Assembly: GCF_004210375.1 (NCBI RefSeq)
Contig: NC_134830.1
Coordinates: 167,345,874-167,409,873 of the forward strand
Length of the DNA: 64,000 bases
Direction of reading: 5' to 3'
From: Tachypleus tridentatus
Taxonomy: Eukaryota > Arthropoda > Merostomata > Xiphosura > Limulidae
The position numbers and the translations under genes are program-made. The notes beneath the pieces were generated by a model. The model worked only from the letters and a program-made list of their open reading frames with translations. It ran no database searches and was not told the DNA's origin. Shown here piece after piece: positions 22,990 to 36,500 of this stretch (the first letter of the stretch is position 1; the number at the start of each line of letters is the position of its first letter).

Positions 22990-23447
22990 CTTTCTATTCC
23001 AGTTAAACCGGGACAACAACTATTTTGGTTAAGCCTATTTAATGTCTTACGTAATTTTATTTGTTGTTTGGTTACAAACACAATGGTATTTCCACTTTGA
23101 AGCTCTTTTAACCGTGTCTTCTTTGCCAATGTGTTTTGTAACTATGAAAGTTGGTAAGTTCGGACAATCGTGAAGTGTTTCCTTGGTTGAATCTCCACAG
23201 ATTGCTTGCTTACTAGGTTTTTGCTTTAAAAATATGCCCATCCAAGTAAGAAAATCAGGGTAAAATTTTGCGGAACTTATACTTTGAATAGTTTATTTAA
23301 TTGTACCGTTTTACCTTTGCTTCGTTGTAAATAGTGTTTTATTAAAGTAGTGAAATAATAATTATCAAGATACTGATAATATGAAAGAGAGTTTTAGTCT
23401 AAAGTAAAAAGAAAGAATGAAAGAGATCAAAACTGCTCTTTTGTCTG

Positions 23448-23541
23448 GGACACTATTGTTTCCCAGGTGAGGTTAACTAGGACACTATTGTTTCCCAGGT
23501 GAGGTTAAATAGGACACTATTGTTTCCCAGGTGAGGTTAAA
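23448..23541 (+). repeat. Tandem repeat, three units of 32 bp
   Basis: ggacactattgtttcccagg followed by tgaggttaa starts at 23448, 23480 and 23512. The units are almost identical. Confidence 0.95.
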
Positions 23542-23664
23542 CACGTAAAAATGACGACCAATCATTCTGCATTCTATTATTTTCCGTTTTAAACGTTTTT
23601 TTTTTCTGTAGAGTTTTATTGCACTGGTTTTTAGGAAAATTTGTAAACGCACTTGTTTTTCCTG

Positions 23665-23942
23665 GCGGCTCGGCATGGCCAAGCGTGTTAAGGCGTGCGC
23701 CTCGTAATCTGAGGGTCGCGGGTTCGCATCCCCGTCGCGCCAAACATGCTCGCCCTTTCAGCCGTAGAGGCGCTATAATGTTATGGTCAATCCCACTATT
23801 CGTTGATAAAAGAGTAGCCCAAGAGTTGGCGGTGGGTGGTGATGACTAGCTGCCTTCCCTCTAGTCTTACACTGCTAAATTAGAGACGGCGAGCACAGAT
23901 AGCCCTCGAGTAGCTTTGTGCGAAATTCCAAAACAAACAAAC
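23665..23942 (+). repeat. SINE-A copy, full length and well preserved
   Basis: Complete from ggctcggcatggcc to the aaaacaaacaaac tail. The promoter-like boxes (ttaaggcgtgcgcctcg, gggttcgcatcccc) are nearly intact. Short open frames within it are SINE translations. Confidence 0.96.
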
Positions 23943-24097
23943 AATTGTTCTTCCTGGTTGTAATATCTTTCAGGTTTTTTTACCAATATCTTCTTCAGGT
24001 TCAAGAAACAACCTGTTTTGAATTGTCTTAACAGAAACTTTATCTGGTACAAGAAATAATTTCTTTCTCCGTTTTTAAGATAAGTTTCTTTGTTTCA

Positions 24098-24317
24098 GGG
24101 CTCAGCATGGCGAGGTAGTTTGGCATTCGACTCGCAGTTTGAGGGCCGCGGATTCGAATCCCCGTCACATCAAACATGTTGGCGCTTTTAGCCGTGGGAG
24201 CGTTATTATGTGACGGTCAATCCCACTATTCGTTGGCAAAAGAGTAGCCTAAGAGTTAGCGGTGGGTAGCGATAACTAGCTGTCTTCCCTCTAGTCTTAC
24301 ACTGCTAAATTAGGGTT
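24098..24317 (+). repeat. SINE-A copy, 3' truncated
   Basis: Head and body are present up to ctgctaaattagggtt. The tail region is missing. Confidence 0.92.
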
Positions 24318-25498
24318 AATTCGGAGAATGTTAATTCATAGGAACAGAAGATATGAATTATAAGAATGTTAATACATATAAATGCTGTTTGTTTATACAC
24401 CTAATATTTCTGTTGATGAAGTGAAATGGAGAACATAATGATGCTGACTTTAAATGAGAATTTGGATGAAGAGCAGCAAGACAACAAGGATATAGTTGTA
24501 ACTGAGTTGAATTTGTGTTTAAAACCTAGTAGAAAACTACCTTAATTAATAGTTTGAGTTAATACTCAAAATAGAGAAGTCTATGATAACATGTAAAGGC
24601 GTATTTCACCTTATTAGCTGCTACCTGCACATTAGGATTTTCTTGTACATAGTTTACGAAGGTTTCCCACGTGAAACAAAATTGCACCTTATGAATACTA
24701 GACAACGCCACAGCTAAGGGAACGGGCTTGGAGAAATCAGCGGGACTGAGCGGATAATAAGTAATTATTTTAACTATAGCCTCTGTAACAGGTATCCGAT
24801 TTTCATATATATTAGCAGCAGAACAGGACTTAAGGTACAGTTTAATTAACAGCCATTAAATGGACGATACTCACATGGAGTATTGCTGGAGTTAATGAAT
24901 ATACTCGTTGTATGACATTAGTAGAATCCCGCCATTTTAAAACCGTCCCTAGTTCATGTCACACACGAACGTTTAGGATAGAAAACAAACTAGTCAGCCA
25001 AATGAAACTACATTGTTTCCTGAAACAGTTTTATTGAAGTACTTGTAGCTTCTCAGAAAGTGTATAGCAGCTGAATTTAATAAATATCGAAAACAATGTT
25101 AAAAGTTTGTAAAGGAAAACGATTGTTATTACGATAACAGCTAAACGTAAATAATGAGTTACAAAAAATCGAGTAAATTATTGTGTTGAGATTAAAATAA
25201 AGTTTATCAAGTTGAAACCGGTAAATAATAGTTCTCAATATTATGTACTGGAGCTTTATAACGAAAGCTTTATAACGGGTATCAGAAAAAGATTAAACCT
25301 CAGAACATAGAAGTGAATGAGTTGTTCATTTGTGTTAACCATATCTGGACTGATAAGAATTTTTTTCAGGGTTTGAATGCATATAAAATGTCAAAAGATA
25401 AGTAAAAATAATAATTGCAATAATAATAAATAATTGTAATTCTATCTCAACATTTGTGTCTCTAAAATATCTTATACTGTGTAGCATTTATTCTGTCT
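24318..25498. other. Intergenic AT-rich stretch
   Basis: Nothing recognised: no exon, RNA gene or repeat family. Confidence 0.4.
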
Positions 25499-25614
25499 AT
25501 GTTTTCTTATAACAAAGCCACAGCAGGCTCTCTGCTGAGTCTACCGAGGGGAATAAAACGCCTAATTTTAGCATTGTAAATCCGTAGACCTAGTGCTGTA
25601 CCAGAGGGGGACTT
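25499..25614 (-). repeat. SINE-B copy, reverse, diverged
   Basis: Contains tataacaaagccacagcagg, cctaattttagcattgtaaa and gtgctgtaccagaggggg. Confidence 0.8.
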
Positions 25615-25745
25615 TAGTTTTTGTAATTCTCTTAATGAATGAAACAAAAGAGTTCCAACTTTTATTTCTGTGCATCTACAAGGAATCTCGATTTAAACAA
25701 TGCATTTGTCAGTTTTAGACAATCTGATCATTCCAAAGTAGAGCC

Positions 25746-25840
25746 TTTTAATGGCACAGCAGTATGTTTCACACTGCTAGAAACCGTGTTTCAATATCTG
25801 TAGTGGACAGACACAGATAGACCGTTGTGTAGTTATGTGT
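25746..25840 (+). repeat. SINE-C copy
   Basis: Contains aatggcacagcagtatgttt, then accgtgtttcaatatctg (B-box-like), cacagatagaccgttgtgta and tgtttaattcc. It resembles 57747-57873. Confidence 0.7.
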
Positions 25841-26157
25841 TTAATTCCAAAAAAATCAGTCCAACTTTTCTTTCATTTGATTTTTACTTCTCCGTTAATA
25901 GTTTTATTATTATATTCCTTCAGTCACATACAAACATGATGTTACAACAATATCATCTGAACAGTTACGTCAAACTCAATGAGTGTATGTTGGTTGTAAC
26001 TTTCAACCTTTACAATTAACCAAACATCCCGCCTTTAAGAATTGATTTGACTAAAATTTTATAAGATCAACTTTCAGAACTTCTGGAGGTATTGATTTTT
26101 ATAAAGGAATTCAAGTACTGCTAGTTTTTCGTGCCATTATAAAATATTGTTAAAATG

Positions 26158-26545
26158 GGTAGATAACTTTGGAGTCCATTGACTCTATTCTTGTGTACAA
26201 AGTTACGACGTTTAGATAACCAACCTTTGACTCTAATGACCTTATTCTTACGTAAGGTATATTGTGTAAATAAAAACGTTTGGATTACACTGATTTTATT
26301 CTTATGTAAATAACAGCTTATGAATAACTAGCTTTTGACTCCATTGACATTATTCTTGTGTAAGTTATAATGTGTAGATAACCAGATTTTGACTCCACTG
26401 ACTTTATTCATGTGTAAGTTATAATGCATAGATATCCAGATTTTTGACTCCACTGACTTTATTCATGTGTAAGTTATAATGTGTAAATAACTAGCTTTTG
26501 ATTCCACTGACTTTATTTTTGAATATGTAGATAATCGGACCAGCT
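26158..26545 (+). repeat. Degenerate tandem repeat, about seven units of ~55 bp
   Basis: Units contain ttgactccactgactttatt, then cttgtgtaagttataatg and tagataacc. The last four are similar and the first three are diverged, so the array seems to have grown at its right side. Confidence 0.85.
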
Positions 26546-27286
26546 TTTGACAGAGTTGATTTTGTTTCACTTTGCATATTTATGCTATTTGGAATAATTA
26601 CTAAGCCTAATAAGATTTATAACTACTAAATGTACTTGGACGAGCGATCGAGTCTGGACAACTTTAGTACAATTAGGATCGTGTTATCTAGAACAATTAC
26701 CCGAGTATGATGGACTACAGGAAACATAAATAATTAATTTAAATCCAGATAATATATGTTGTTTATATTTTTGTTCATAGATGTATGTTACACGTATTCA
26801 AATTCATAAAATAAGGCATCATAAACCTGTGTCATTTACATACAAAATCATAATTACAGTTTTCAAACACGGAAACAATGAGAAACATTAAATATTTATA
26901 CATTTGAGCTTTACTTTTGTAAATTGAACATTATAAACACATGAAAAATGATCATTCAAGAAATAATTATAATTCTCAGACACAATCAATGTTCACATAT
27001 TGTATGGATTATGCACGTTTCCATTATAGCCCTCGCTTTTATACTAAATTTCACACACGCACAATAAAAGTTTTGTAGAACAATAAATACAGATCTTAAA
27101 AGGAGGTTATCTGTATTTTTAACAAGTTAAATAATGTTTAAATTAACATTTAAATAATTTAGACTTCACGGTTAGAATATCTGTTTCACACGAGATGCTC
27201 AAAATGTTATATACGGTACAATAAGAATTTTTTTAAATGTTACAGCTCTGACGTTTCAAGAGTAGGCTTGGTTAAAGACACATGTT

Positions 27287-27292
27287 TTATTT
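27287..27292 (-). promoter_or_regulatory. Candidate polyadenylation signal for the cadherin gene
   Basis: AATAAA on the minus strand 32 bases after the cadherin stop codon. The position is short but possible; composition makes chance occurrence likely. Confidence 0.35.
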
Positions 27293-27323
27293 CAGAGTTG
27301 TTACCATTGTTTAAATTGTTAAA

Positions 27324-27570
27324 TTAAATCTGTTCTTCATAGTTATTTGATGAAAACGATTCTTGACGCGAACAAGAATGTGATAGTGTCGTGACGACAA
27401 TATTCTTGGGGATTGGACGAGCTGTGTTGTTGAACATTTGAAGAAGACTGCCGACTTCGAAATCAGGATTTGATCGTTTTGGTTTAAAAACTGGCCGTAA
27501 GGTAGAACCACTGAGAGAAGAGTTAGGGACAAGCATAAGGGGATTTGACTGTACTGAACCAGACTCGGAT
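27324..27570 (-). CDS. Cadherin exon 23: cytoplasmic tail and stop
   Basis: Acceptor AATCACAG; phase fits the transmembrane exon. It encodes SESGSVQSNPLMLVPN, later PDFEVGSLLQMF, and ends NNYEEQI then TAA. The tail is serine-rich with no known domain. The E-Q-I end fits a class III PDZ ligand (inference). Additional tail exons in the 2.8-kb intron cannot be excluded. Confidence 0.75.
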
Positions 27571-30500
27571 CTGTGATTGGTCAAGAAGAAAAAAATAAAT
27601 AAATGAAAGCAGTTTTTGTTTAATAAAAGATCATGGTTAATGAATGTGTCATGAACAGCGTAATGGCTGACCAGCTAAAACTATTGTTATTTATATTATT
27701 CACCATATAAAGAGCTAACAGCCTGGAATTATTGATAAACAGTAATCGATTTCAGGACGGGAAATTTTCTGTATCTATTTCATATTGCTCAAAGCCCTTT
27801 GTGCTATGCGTGACAAATAAATACTTTGTATGTAAGAATTTAAAACCAAACGTGACCTAAGTGGTCACTAGCCTAAATATTTTTATTTGTCTGTCTCTTT
27901 ACGTTCGCATAAGTAATTCTTCAAATGGCTAGAAACGGGAATAATACAGAAGTTTGTAACTGTGAGTGAAGTTACATTAACCTATTTTGCTCCTTTTTTA
28001 ACACCTCTTTATCGTAAGCTTCCATCCAGATCGAACTGAATCTAAAAGTTCACAAATTAGTTTAATAAGGAAGTGTTATCTTTCTACAACAATATTGTAA
28101 GCCTGAATAATTTTGTAAATGTCAGGCATTATAACACATCGGAAACATGGAATAATAAAATTACATGTGTAGGCTTAAAAATAACGCCTCCTAGAGGTGG
28201 TAATTATAAACTAAATACTGACGAAAGTTTTATCATTGTCTCTGGTGGTCAAATTAAACAGAATAAGAAAATCGACCTACCTCAAAGAACTTAAGGTGAA
28301 TCTAATGAAGTACGAAGCATTTTATAAGATAAAGTCTGTCGAAACGTTACAATAAATTCTAGTAATAGCTTAGAAAGTCTTCGTGGGTTTTATTTACCAG
28401 AGTCGCCACATTATTTTACTTCCACAATGAGACAAAATTAAAAACTAGCTTAAAACGTATGGCATATAGACAGCCATAATTTAAGTAACTACTTTAATGA
28501 TATTTAATCATAATTTGAACACTTTTTTACGTAGAACAAACAAATATTTTCTAAAGGAAAACGATATTTTTACCCTTCACCCATGTGCGTATTAGTGCTA
28601 CGGACGTCAGACTTTCTCAGCGCCGACTGTTGAGAGTCTGTAGAAACAGAACGTAATATATATATAAAATTATCGCTGCTAGTGTTAGATCTTTAAACTT
28701 AAAGTAAGCACATAAATTATACCTAACATTTGCTGCTTCATTTAGCAAAAATATCGCTTCCTTGTAAAAAGACAGTTATTACTGTTTTAAAATTTTGTAT
28801 AAATAATTACTTTAGGATAAACAACGTGTGTGTTAATCTGTAAAATAAAAAGAAATAATAAAGAGAAACAAAGGTACAGTTACATCTTCGGTAGTTTTTG
28901 GTTTTATGTCTGGGAAGATTGAGGGTGTTACGTATTAAAATTTATCCTGGATGAGCTCCCCAGTATATTATGTTACGTATTAAAATTATTTCGGATGAAT
29001 ATCCGATTTATTATATTACCATTTCAAATAATCGGATATTTGAATTTATAAGTTAATTAGATATTGATATATACCAAACCAACAATTTTCTTTCTTAACA
29101 CAAATGTATTTTAATATACAAACAACAATATAATTTACAATAACAGTTATTGCGTGTATGTTTTCTTATAGCAAAGGCACATCGGGCTATCTGCTGAGCC
29201 CACCGAGGAGAATCGAACCCCTAATTTTAGCGTTGTTAATCCGTAGACTTACCGCTGTACTAGTGGAGGGCGCGGTTATTACTAATAGTCATTACAAATA
29301 ATAATTTATATATAAACATTTTAGAAACGTACGAACAAAACTGAGTCTTACATCTGGTCTGAAACCGAATAGTTTATGGACAGCAAATTAATTATTTGTT
29401 GATACACCTGTACCTTTTTTTTAACGGCTAGCTAGCTTGAAGTATCCGTAAGTTTCCCCGACGGCAATATCTAATGTCCTCGTAAAAATACTAACGACCG
29501 AAAGTTACTCACTGAAGTTAAACAGTTTGTAATGTTCGAAATCTGTAAACATTCCTGGTCAGATATTTGTAGCCTTCCGATTAATAAGCATTAATCACAA
29601 TTATAGCTTCCGAAAACTAAAGTATGCTGCATATAGATGACCAATAATAATCTCACTGTCTTATGCGCATTGGTTTATATAGTTTAAGGCGAAATTCTAC
29701 AACGTTCAACAATGTTCGAACATGTTTGCGTTACTTAAAACAAGTATTGCTGATTATTGCTCTCAAGAATCTTCTACAAATTTCGAGAACAGGCGGGACT
29801 TGCGCAATACAGATTCAAAAATATACGCCACGCATGAAAAATACTAAAATAAACGTATAACGGAAAATCCGTTACTAAGACTAAGGATTCATCAAACATA
29901 AAATGATGCCCACACTTTATTTAATTACAACTTTATAATACATCCACAACAATTTATATATATACTCACCAAAAGCAGCCGTAGTAGTGGCGTTCAACTG
30001 TCGTTCATATCTAGTTACAGATAAAGTAACACGCAATAAGCATAGTAGCCGTTATTACATTATTGAAATAGATTTTATGTATTATACTTTTCACTGAGTT
30101 TACTAAGTTAGTTGACTGTTATGAGGCCATCGACATAAGATTTTTTTTCTTAAGAGTAGGCCTAGCATATGCACACTTGAAAACAAACTACTTATGACAA
30201 TAACAAAACAGTCCTTCGTATGTTTGACATATACCCATTTTAGAAACAAATGTTTTAAACAGCAATGCTATTTTTACGAGTCTAATATCACAAAACTTTA
30301 CCTTGTTATGTATATGTATAAATAAGGAAAACCAGTAAACTCACCTGCAACGTTGCGTTATACATATGGAGATAACAACTATTAAAGTAATCGCTAAAAC
30401 AGTTACTACACCAATAAGACATATTTTGATCCGAGCATCTGTGACATTTAGCAAAGATCCACTCTTCACAGCCTGTTCATAACCAGGAAAATATAATATT

Positions 30501-33500
30501 AAACTACCACAACAAATAATTGGCGACGTCATGATTTAGAAACAGAAAATAACATATTCGTGTCATTTATTCCAACAGAAATAATAAAACAATTATAAGA
30601 AAAGAATGACAAAAACTACCAAGAGACGAGCTAAAAACTCAATTTAGTTATGTAGTATTTACACCTTGCTATAAGGATCAAACGAAATTTCTTTCTTTAT
30701 GCCTATAGTGTTGAACTTTTAGAATAAAACACACTATGCCTAAAACGTCCATCAATGTCGCTTCTTGACTTACCTGGGTGTACAAAACCTTGAACTCTTT
30801 AAATAACTCATCAAGAAATTCGCTATTTTTGTCGATGAGCCTGTGAAAGAAGAAAATATTTTAAATAAAAATGTCACTTTGCTGTTGGGATTCCGATGGT
30901 AAATAATTATTACTAAATTAAAGCCATGTATTTGATAATTTGTTTGAGAATGATATACTACCATTAGTGAAGAAATATCGACGATGACTACTGAACAGTT
31001 TATGCGAAACTTGGGTGTTTAATTGGTATAAGGCACACTTTTTAAACCACAATTACTTTATAGTATAATCAAAGGTAAATCAAGAGCAGAATGTTCGAGT
31101 TTTGTCACATCTATACTTACGATAATACGGTGTCGACGTCCATAATGGAATTGTTTCTTTGATTCACAAAATGTAAATACAGGTCACTTCTGAAAAGTAT
31201 AGGAAACATATTCATCAATACAATATTTGTTACGCTCTTAAGATTCACAATATTAAATATGTTGAAAACCAAAATCGGTAAAAAAACTCGAAACATTTAG
31301 TCAATATTATATAAATTACATATTTCTAGTACATACGGTTAATTGCACTTTGTATAAACAATTTGTTGATGCTAAAAGTTGTTTAGCATCTATAGATTTT
31401 GTTGTCGTCAATATTGTTAAACAACGTATATTCAAAATCTATAGACCAAAAATGGAAACCTTTGATTAGGAGATAGAAAACTTACAATTAATACTCAAAG
31501 CACACATAGAAACAACACGAAGAAACAACTATTATCACAAACTAAGGATACAGCTAAGAAAAAGAACCTTCCAACCCAGAAACCATCGTTTCAAAACTGG
31601 ATATATCTCCTGAAACTGATAGCAGTACAATTAAGCAACGATTTGAAGTTCACAACGACTTATAAACCCGAAACTAATGAATGTTTCTATGTGAAAGATG
31701 ACCGAATAAACTGGAATTAGAAGTCAACATCATGCCTGATGCACATCCAACAGATGGAATTAGAAGTCAACATCATGCCTGACTCACATCCAACAGATGG
31801 ATTTAGAAGTCAACATCATGCCTGATGCACATCCAACAGATTTTGTCCTTCCTTCTGTTTGAACGTCGTCTTCGAAGCTGAAGTTCATGTGCAGTAAAGA
31901 CATTCTGAAAGGCTTTTCATCATTAGTAGTATGAGGAAGGCCTCGCGAGACTTTGAAGAAACCCATTATAACGGAAATTACAGTGTCGAGCACTAGTGTG
32001 AAATCACGGTCATGAATATGAACATGATCAAAGGAAAAGTGAATAGTTTCAATGGCAGCATGGAACCACCACCATGATTCTTACAAAATGTGTTAACATC
32101 ACAGCTAGGCAGACGTTATATCTACATAAATATTAATGTTGTGCTTTTCACTTCCACCGAAACATACTTGACGAATAATAACTTCATGGCTGTCCTAGAA
32201 TTTCTACTTCTGTATAACTGACAAGGACGATAGTTATTATTACTATAATTTAAAGAATTCATTTAAGTTATTTGAAGGCCTATGTAGCAGTAATGGATAA
32301 TCACAGAAATGTTCTGCGAAGTGAAAGCGGTTACTTAATTGTGAATACCTACTTTCAACCGTACTTGTTTAATACGTGAGTTACTTTATTTGAAACTCCG
32401 TCCCTCATTACCATGATTCTCTACTATGGTAGTATTGATAACGTATGCGATAGGATTGTTTGTTTTTTTATTTCGGGCAAAACTACACGAGGAATATCTG
32501 CGCTAGCCGTCCCTAATTTAGTAGTGTAAGACTAGAGGGAAGGCAGCTAGTCATCACCACCCACTGCTAACTCTTGAGCTACTCTTTTACCAACGAATAG
32601 TGGATTGACCGTCACATTATCACGCCTAACGCCTGAAAGGGCGAACATGTCTGGTGCGACAGGGATTCGAACTCGCGACCCTTAGATTACGAGTCGAACG
32701 CTTTAACCCACCTAGCCATGCCAGGCCTTATGCGATAGGAACACGCAAAGAATAGTTCATCGTTTCTTTATGAGAAAGATAAGAGAATGTGCCAGATTTA
32801 ATGTGAATAGATGTACGATTAAAACTGTGCAGCACTGAATAAATGTCCCCTTCACAGGTGTCTTTAACAAGAAACACAGCCTGTTTACATTTAGGCTTCA
32901 GTACATCAGGAAACCAGAGTGAACATCCTTAGATCATGTTACATATTTCACATAGGAATCGAGTTTTCCTTTTCATAGTTATTTTAGTTATTATTCGTGT
33001 AGATAAATTTCTCTGAGATTATGAGAGACTGAAGTCGTATGTTTCAATCGCATGTTTTCCTTAGTTTGAATATAAGAGCCAAACTTAACACCGCTACATT
33101 TCTTATTCAAGTTTACTTCAAGGATACGTTTTGTTCCGTACTTTCTGTATGTTTATCTACACAGGATTTTAAAATGACACTTGTATATATTTCACCACAA
33201 CAATATATGTCTCAGTATTTAATAGAGGCGGGTACCTAGAAACTGGACCCTATAAGACAGCGTCGACTATGTGTAGCAAACTCAGTGCGAGTTTGGTAAG
33301 AGAGTTCGTATAATAAATATGAAGACACCATTTGAGCTTGTTCAGTTAATCGGAAGGGTTAGGAGTGCTGCCAAAATTCGGTTTTATTTTCCCTGATGAC
33401 ACCTGGAGGGTTCACCTGTTTTAACCAGTCGTGTGTCGTCTGTCGGTCAATAGACATGAAAGTGATGTACCATGATGGACGATTAACGTTGCAGTTTGTA

Positions 33501-36500
33501 ATGTCATGACGTCACTGAAACGTGCGTATGCCATGAATCAATAGAAGTATTATGCACTCTGTAGGCTAAAACAAATTATGACATATGAACTTAAAAAGGA
33601 AGAAATAATAATATTTGCTACTTTAATTCAGATTTTATTTACTTTTGAAAAGAACATTTTCGAAGATCCTGCGAAAGTACATCTGGTATCCTTGTAAATA
33701 AAAGATGCTGTGGGGATTTCATACTCATGTTATTGTATACTGCAGATCAAGATGTGGGGCATTATAGATATGACGGTGAATGATGCTATTTGCTTCAAAT
33801 AACCAGAACAAAATTAAGAGGATGCTGCTGGCTGGTTGACTGCCTCCTTCATGGCCGGTAGGTCAAAATCATGGAAGCTATGCCTGACTCTTATGTGTGG
33901 CCCCCCCCCCGCTAGTACAGCAGTAAGTCTACTGAGGGTCATGGGTTCGAATTTCCGTCCCACCAAACCTGCTCGCCTTTTCAGCCATGAGAGCATTGTA
34001 ATGTGATGGTCAATCCCAGTATTCGTTGATAAAAGAGTAGCCCAAGAGTTAGCAGTGGGTGGTGACGACTAGCTGCCTTCTCTCTAGTCTTATACTGCTA
34101 AATTAGGGGCGGCTAGCGCATGTGGCCCTCGTGTAGCTTTGTGCAAAATTCAAAAACAAACAAACTCAAGCTGTTTCCAAACTTTATTGCTCCCAGTGGC
34201 TCAACTGTAAGTATAAAGATTTATAACTCCAAAACTTTGTTTCAATATAGCACAGATTATTCATTGTGTAATTCTGCGCTTAACTACGAACAAACAAAAA
34301 CTTTAATCCATCTTCCAACAAACAAACAAAGAGATCACTAATTTGGTTTACGGTTTTTGTGAAATATTGTGGAAAAAATAATTTTTTTTTTTTTTTTACT
34401 ATAATGATATAACCCTTAAGCTTATTCACCCTTTGTCACAAGGGTACCTTCAGGAGATACAAAGGTTTCAGCGTGAATAATAAATTTATTTTATAATAAA
34501 TACTAATTATTGCGATGACAAAAAATACTTACTTCTTTTTTTCAATTGAGCCGTCAGGATTTTCATGGAACTTACATTCATCAACATTCACAACAGCGCC
34601 CGTTATATTTGCTAATAACCTGAAAAAAAAGCGATTGAAATACACACAATAACAATAGTTCGACAAAATATAGCTTAATAAAAACGTGATAAATATACAT
34701 CTGGGAGTGTATATACAATATTTATATTTAAGTTTTTAGAAAAGTATCTAATGAGATAAGTGTTACTATGAGACAATTTTATATTTTATAATTACTTTAT
34801 CTAGTTATAAACAATCATAAGATGAAGACAAAATTGTAATTACAAACAATATTTGAATATTAATTTTTCACTTTTCAAAAGGTTTTATGCAATTCGGAAT
34901 GTTGCATATACGCATGAACATTTTTTATACCAGGTGGCAAAATATTTTGTACTTATTACTATAAGAACGTAAATAATTAGATAAATAGGAGTACTGAAGC
35001 TTACGCCCTAAATTCATCTAATTTCTGACGCAACTCCATTGGTGTTAGACGTAAAACAAATCGAACCCTCTGGTCTTCCCGCAGTAAATATATCTAAAAA
35101 AAATTAAAAATAGAAGCTTGAGAAAGTTTGAATTATTTTCTTCTATGTCTATTACCATTATATATATTCTTTATTAACTTTAAAGCCTTAAAGCTTGTTA
35201 CTACGTTTAACATATAAAGCTTTTTATCAAGTAACACGTAGCTTTAGCTCCATTTCAGGCACGTTTCGTATAAACCTACATGAATAAGATTTTATATTTC
35301 CATGTATATTAATAACGTCGCAAGTGAAAAATAATGAATAATATGTAAAGAAATAGACTTACAAAAACTTTAGCAGTATCGGAAAGTCCACCTGTGTCGT
35401 TTACCAAGATTTCAAAGTTGAAATATCCCTTCATTCCCTTTTGTGGATTAAAGTTCAAAGTGATTTGTCCAGTTGTGTTGTCGAGAAGGAAAGGCAATTC
35501 CTTGATGTACTCTAAACCTTCTGTTAGAGTTCGTCGTATATTTCCAATTATATAATAATGTACAATGCTGTTAACCCCTATGTCTAAATCTGCTGCCTAC
35601 CAGTTAAAAAATAAATATAATTAAAGTAAAATAAAAATATTCATTATTTTAAAGCAGTTTTACGTGATTTTAAGTTCCAATTTACTGACTAATAACATGT
35701 ACAAAATTGATAAAACATTTATTATATTACCAAAGTTCTCATGACAGTTTTCAGTTTGTTCAGCTAGGATTGCAATAACACCTGACGGTAATAGCTGAAA
35801 TGTTCAGTGACCATGAAACCGTTTCGGTAAACCTACAGCTGTATAATAAAAGTTTTGAGGCGATTTGACTCGGCAATGACAAACTTTGTAATAATTGTTC
35901 AACGTACTGACATGTTGAAAAATTGTAATAGATTGTTTTCATTGCCCAGTCAAGCCCTCTCAAAACCTTTATTTTCTAAAAAGTGGTTTTCTCGTAATCA
36001 AGTTCTGAAGCTGAAGAGTCAATAGTGAAAAACTAATTTTAAATTTATATCTTATGGCGATATGAAATATTCTATATCTGTAAAGAAAAACAAATACTTG
36101 TCTGTTTGTTTGTCTGTCCGTTGCCTAACTACTCCTAGATTGCTGAACCAATCCTAATTAAACTTTGTAGGATAACAGTTTGAAACAACGGGCATATTAA
36201 TGTGGGTTTACAACTTCTCTATCCCTATTATTACTGTTATTGATCATATATTATATTTGACGCAAGTTAACGTTAACTTCATCAATAGATAATACCACAT
36301 CCACCACATAAAAAACTTGATTATTTTCTATAATACAACATACATAAACGTCTTGTATATCTCAGTGAGTGCATTAACATTCTACAATGTTCGATTGTAG
36401 TTAAGTACAAAGTACGCAATGAGCTATCTTTACCAACCACGAATATTGAAACTTGGTTTAAGTGGTTAAAAGTCTGATGACATATTGCCGTGCTACTAGG

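Noticed and set aside
23537..23849. Protein-coding frames at 23537-23849 on both strands
   Set aside because: They lie mainly in a SINE-A copy.
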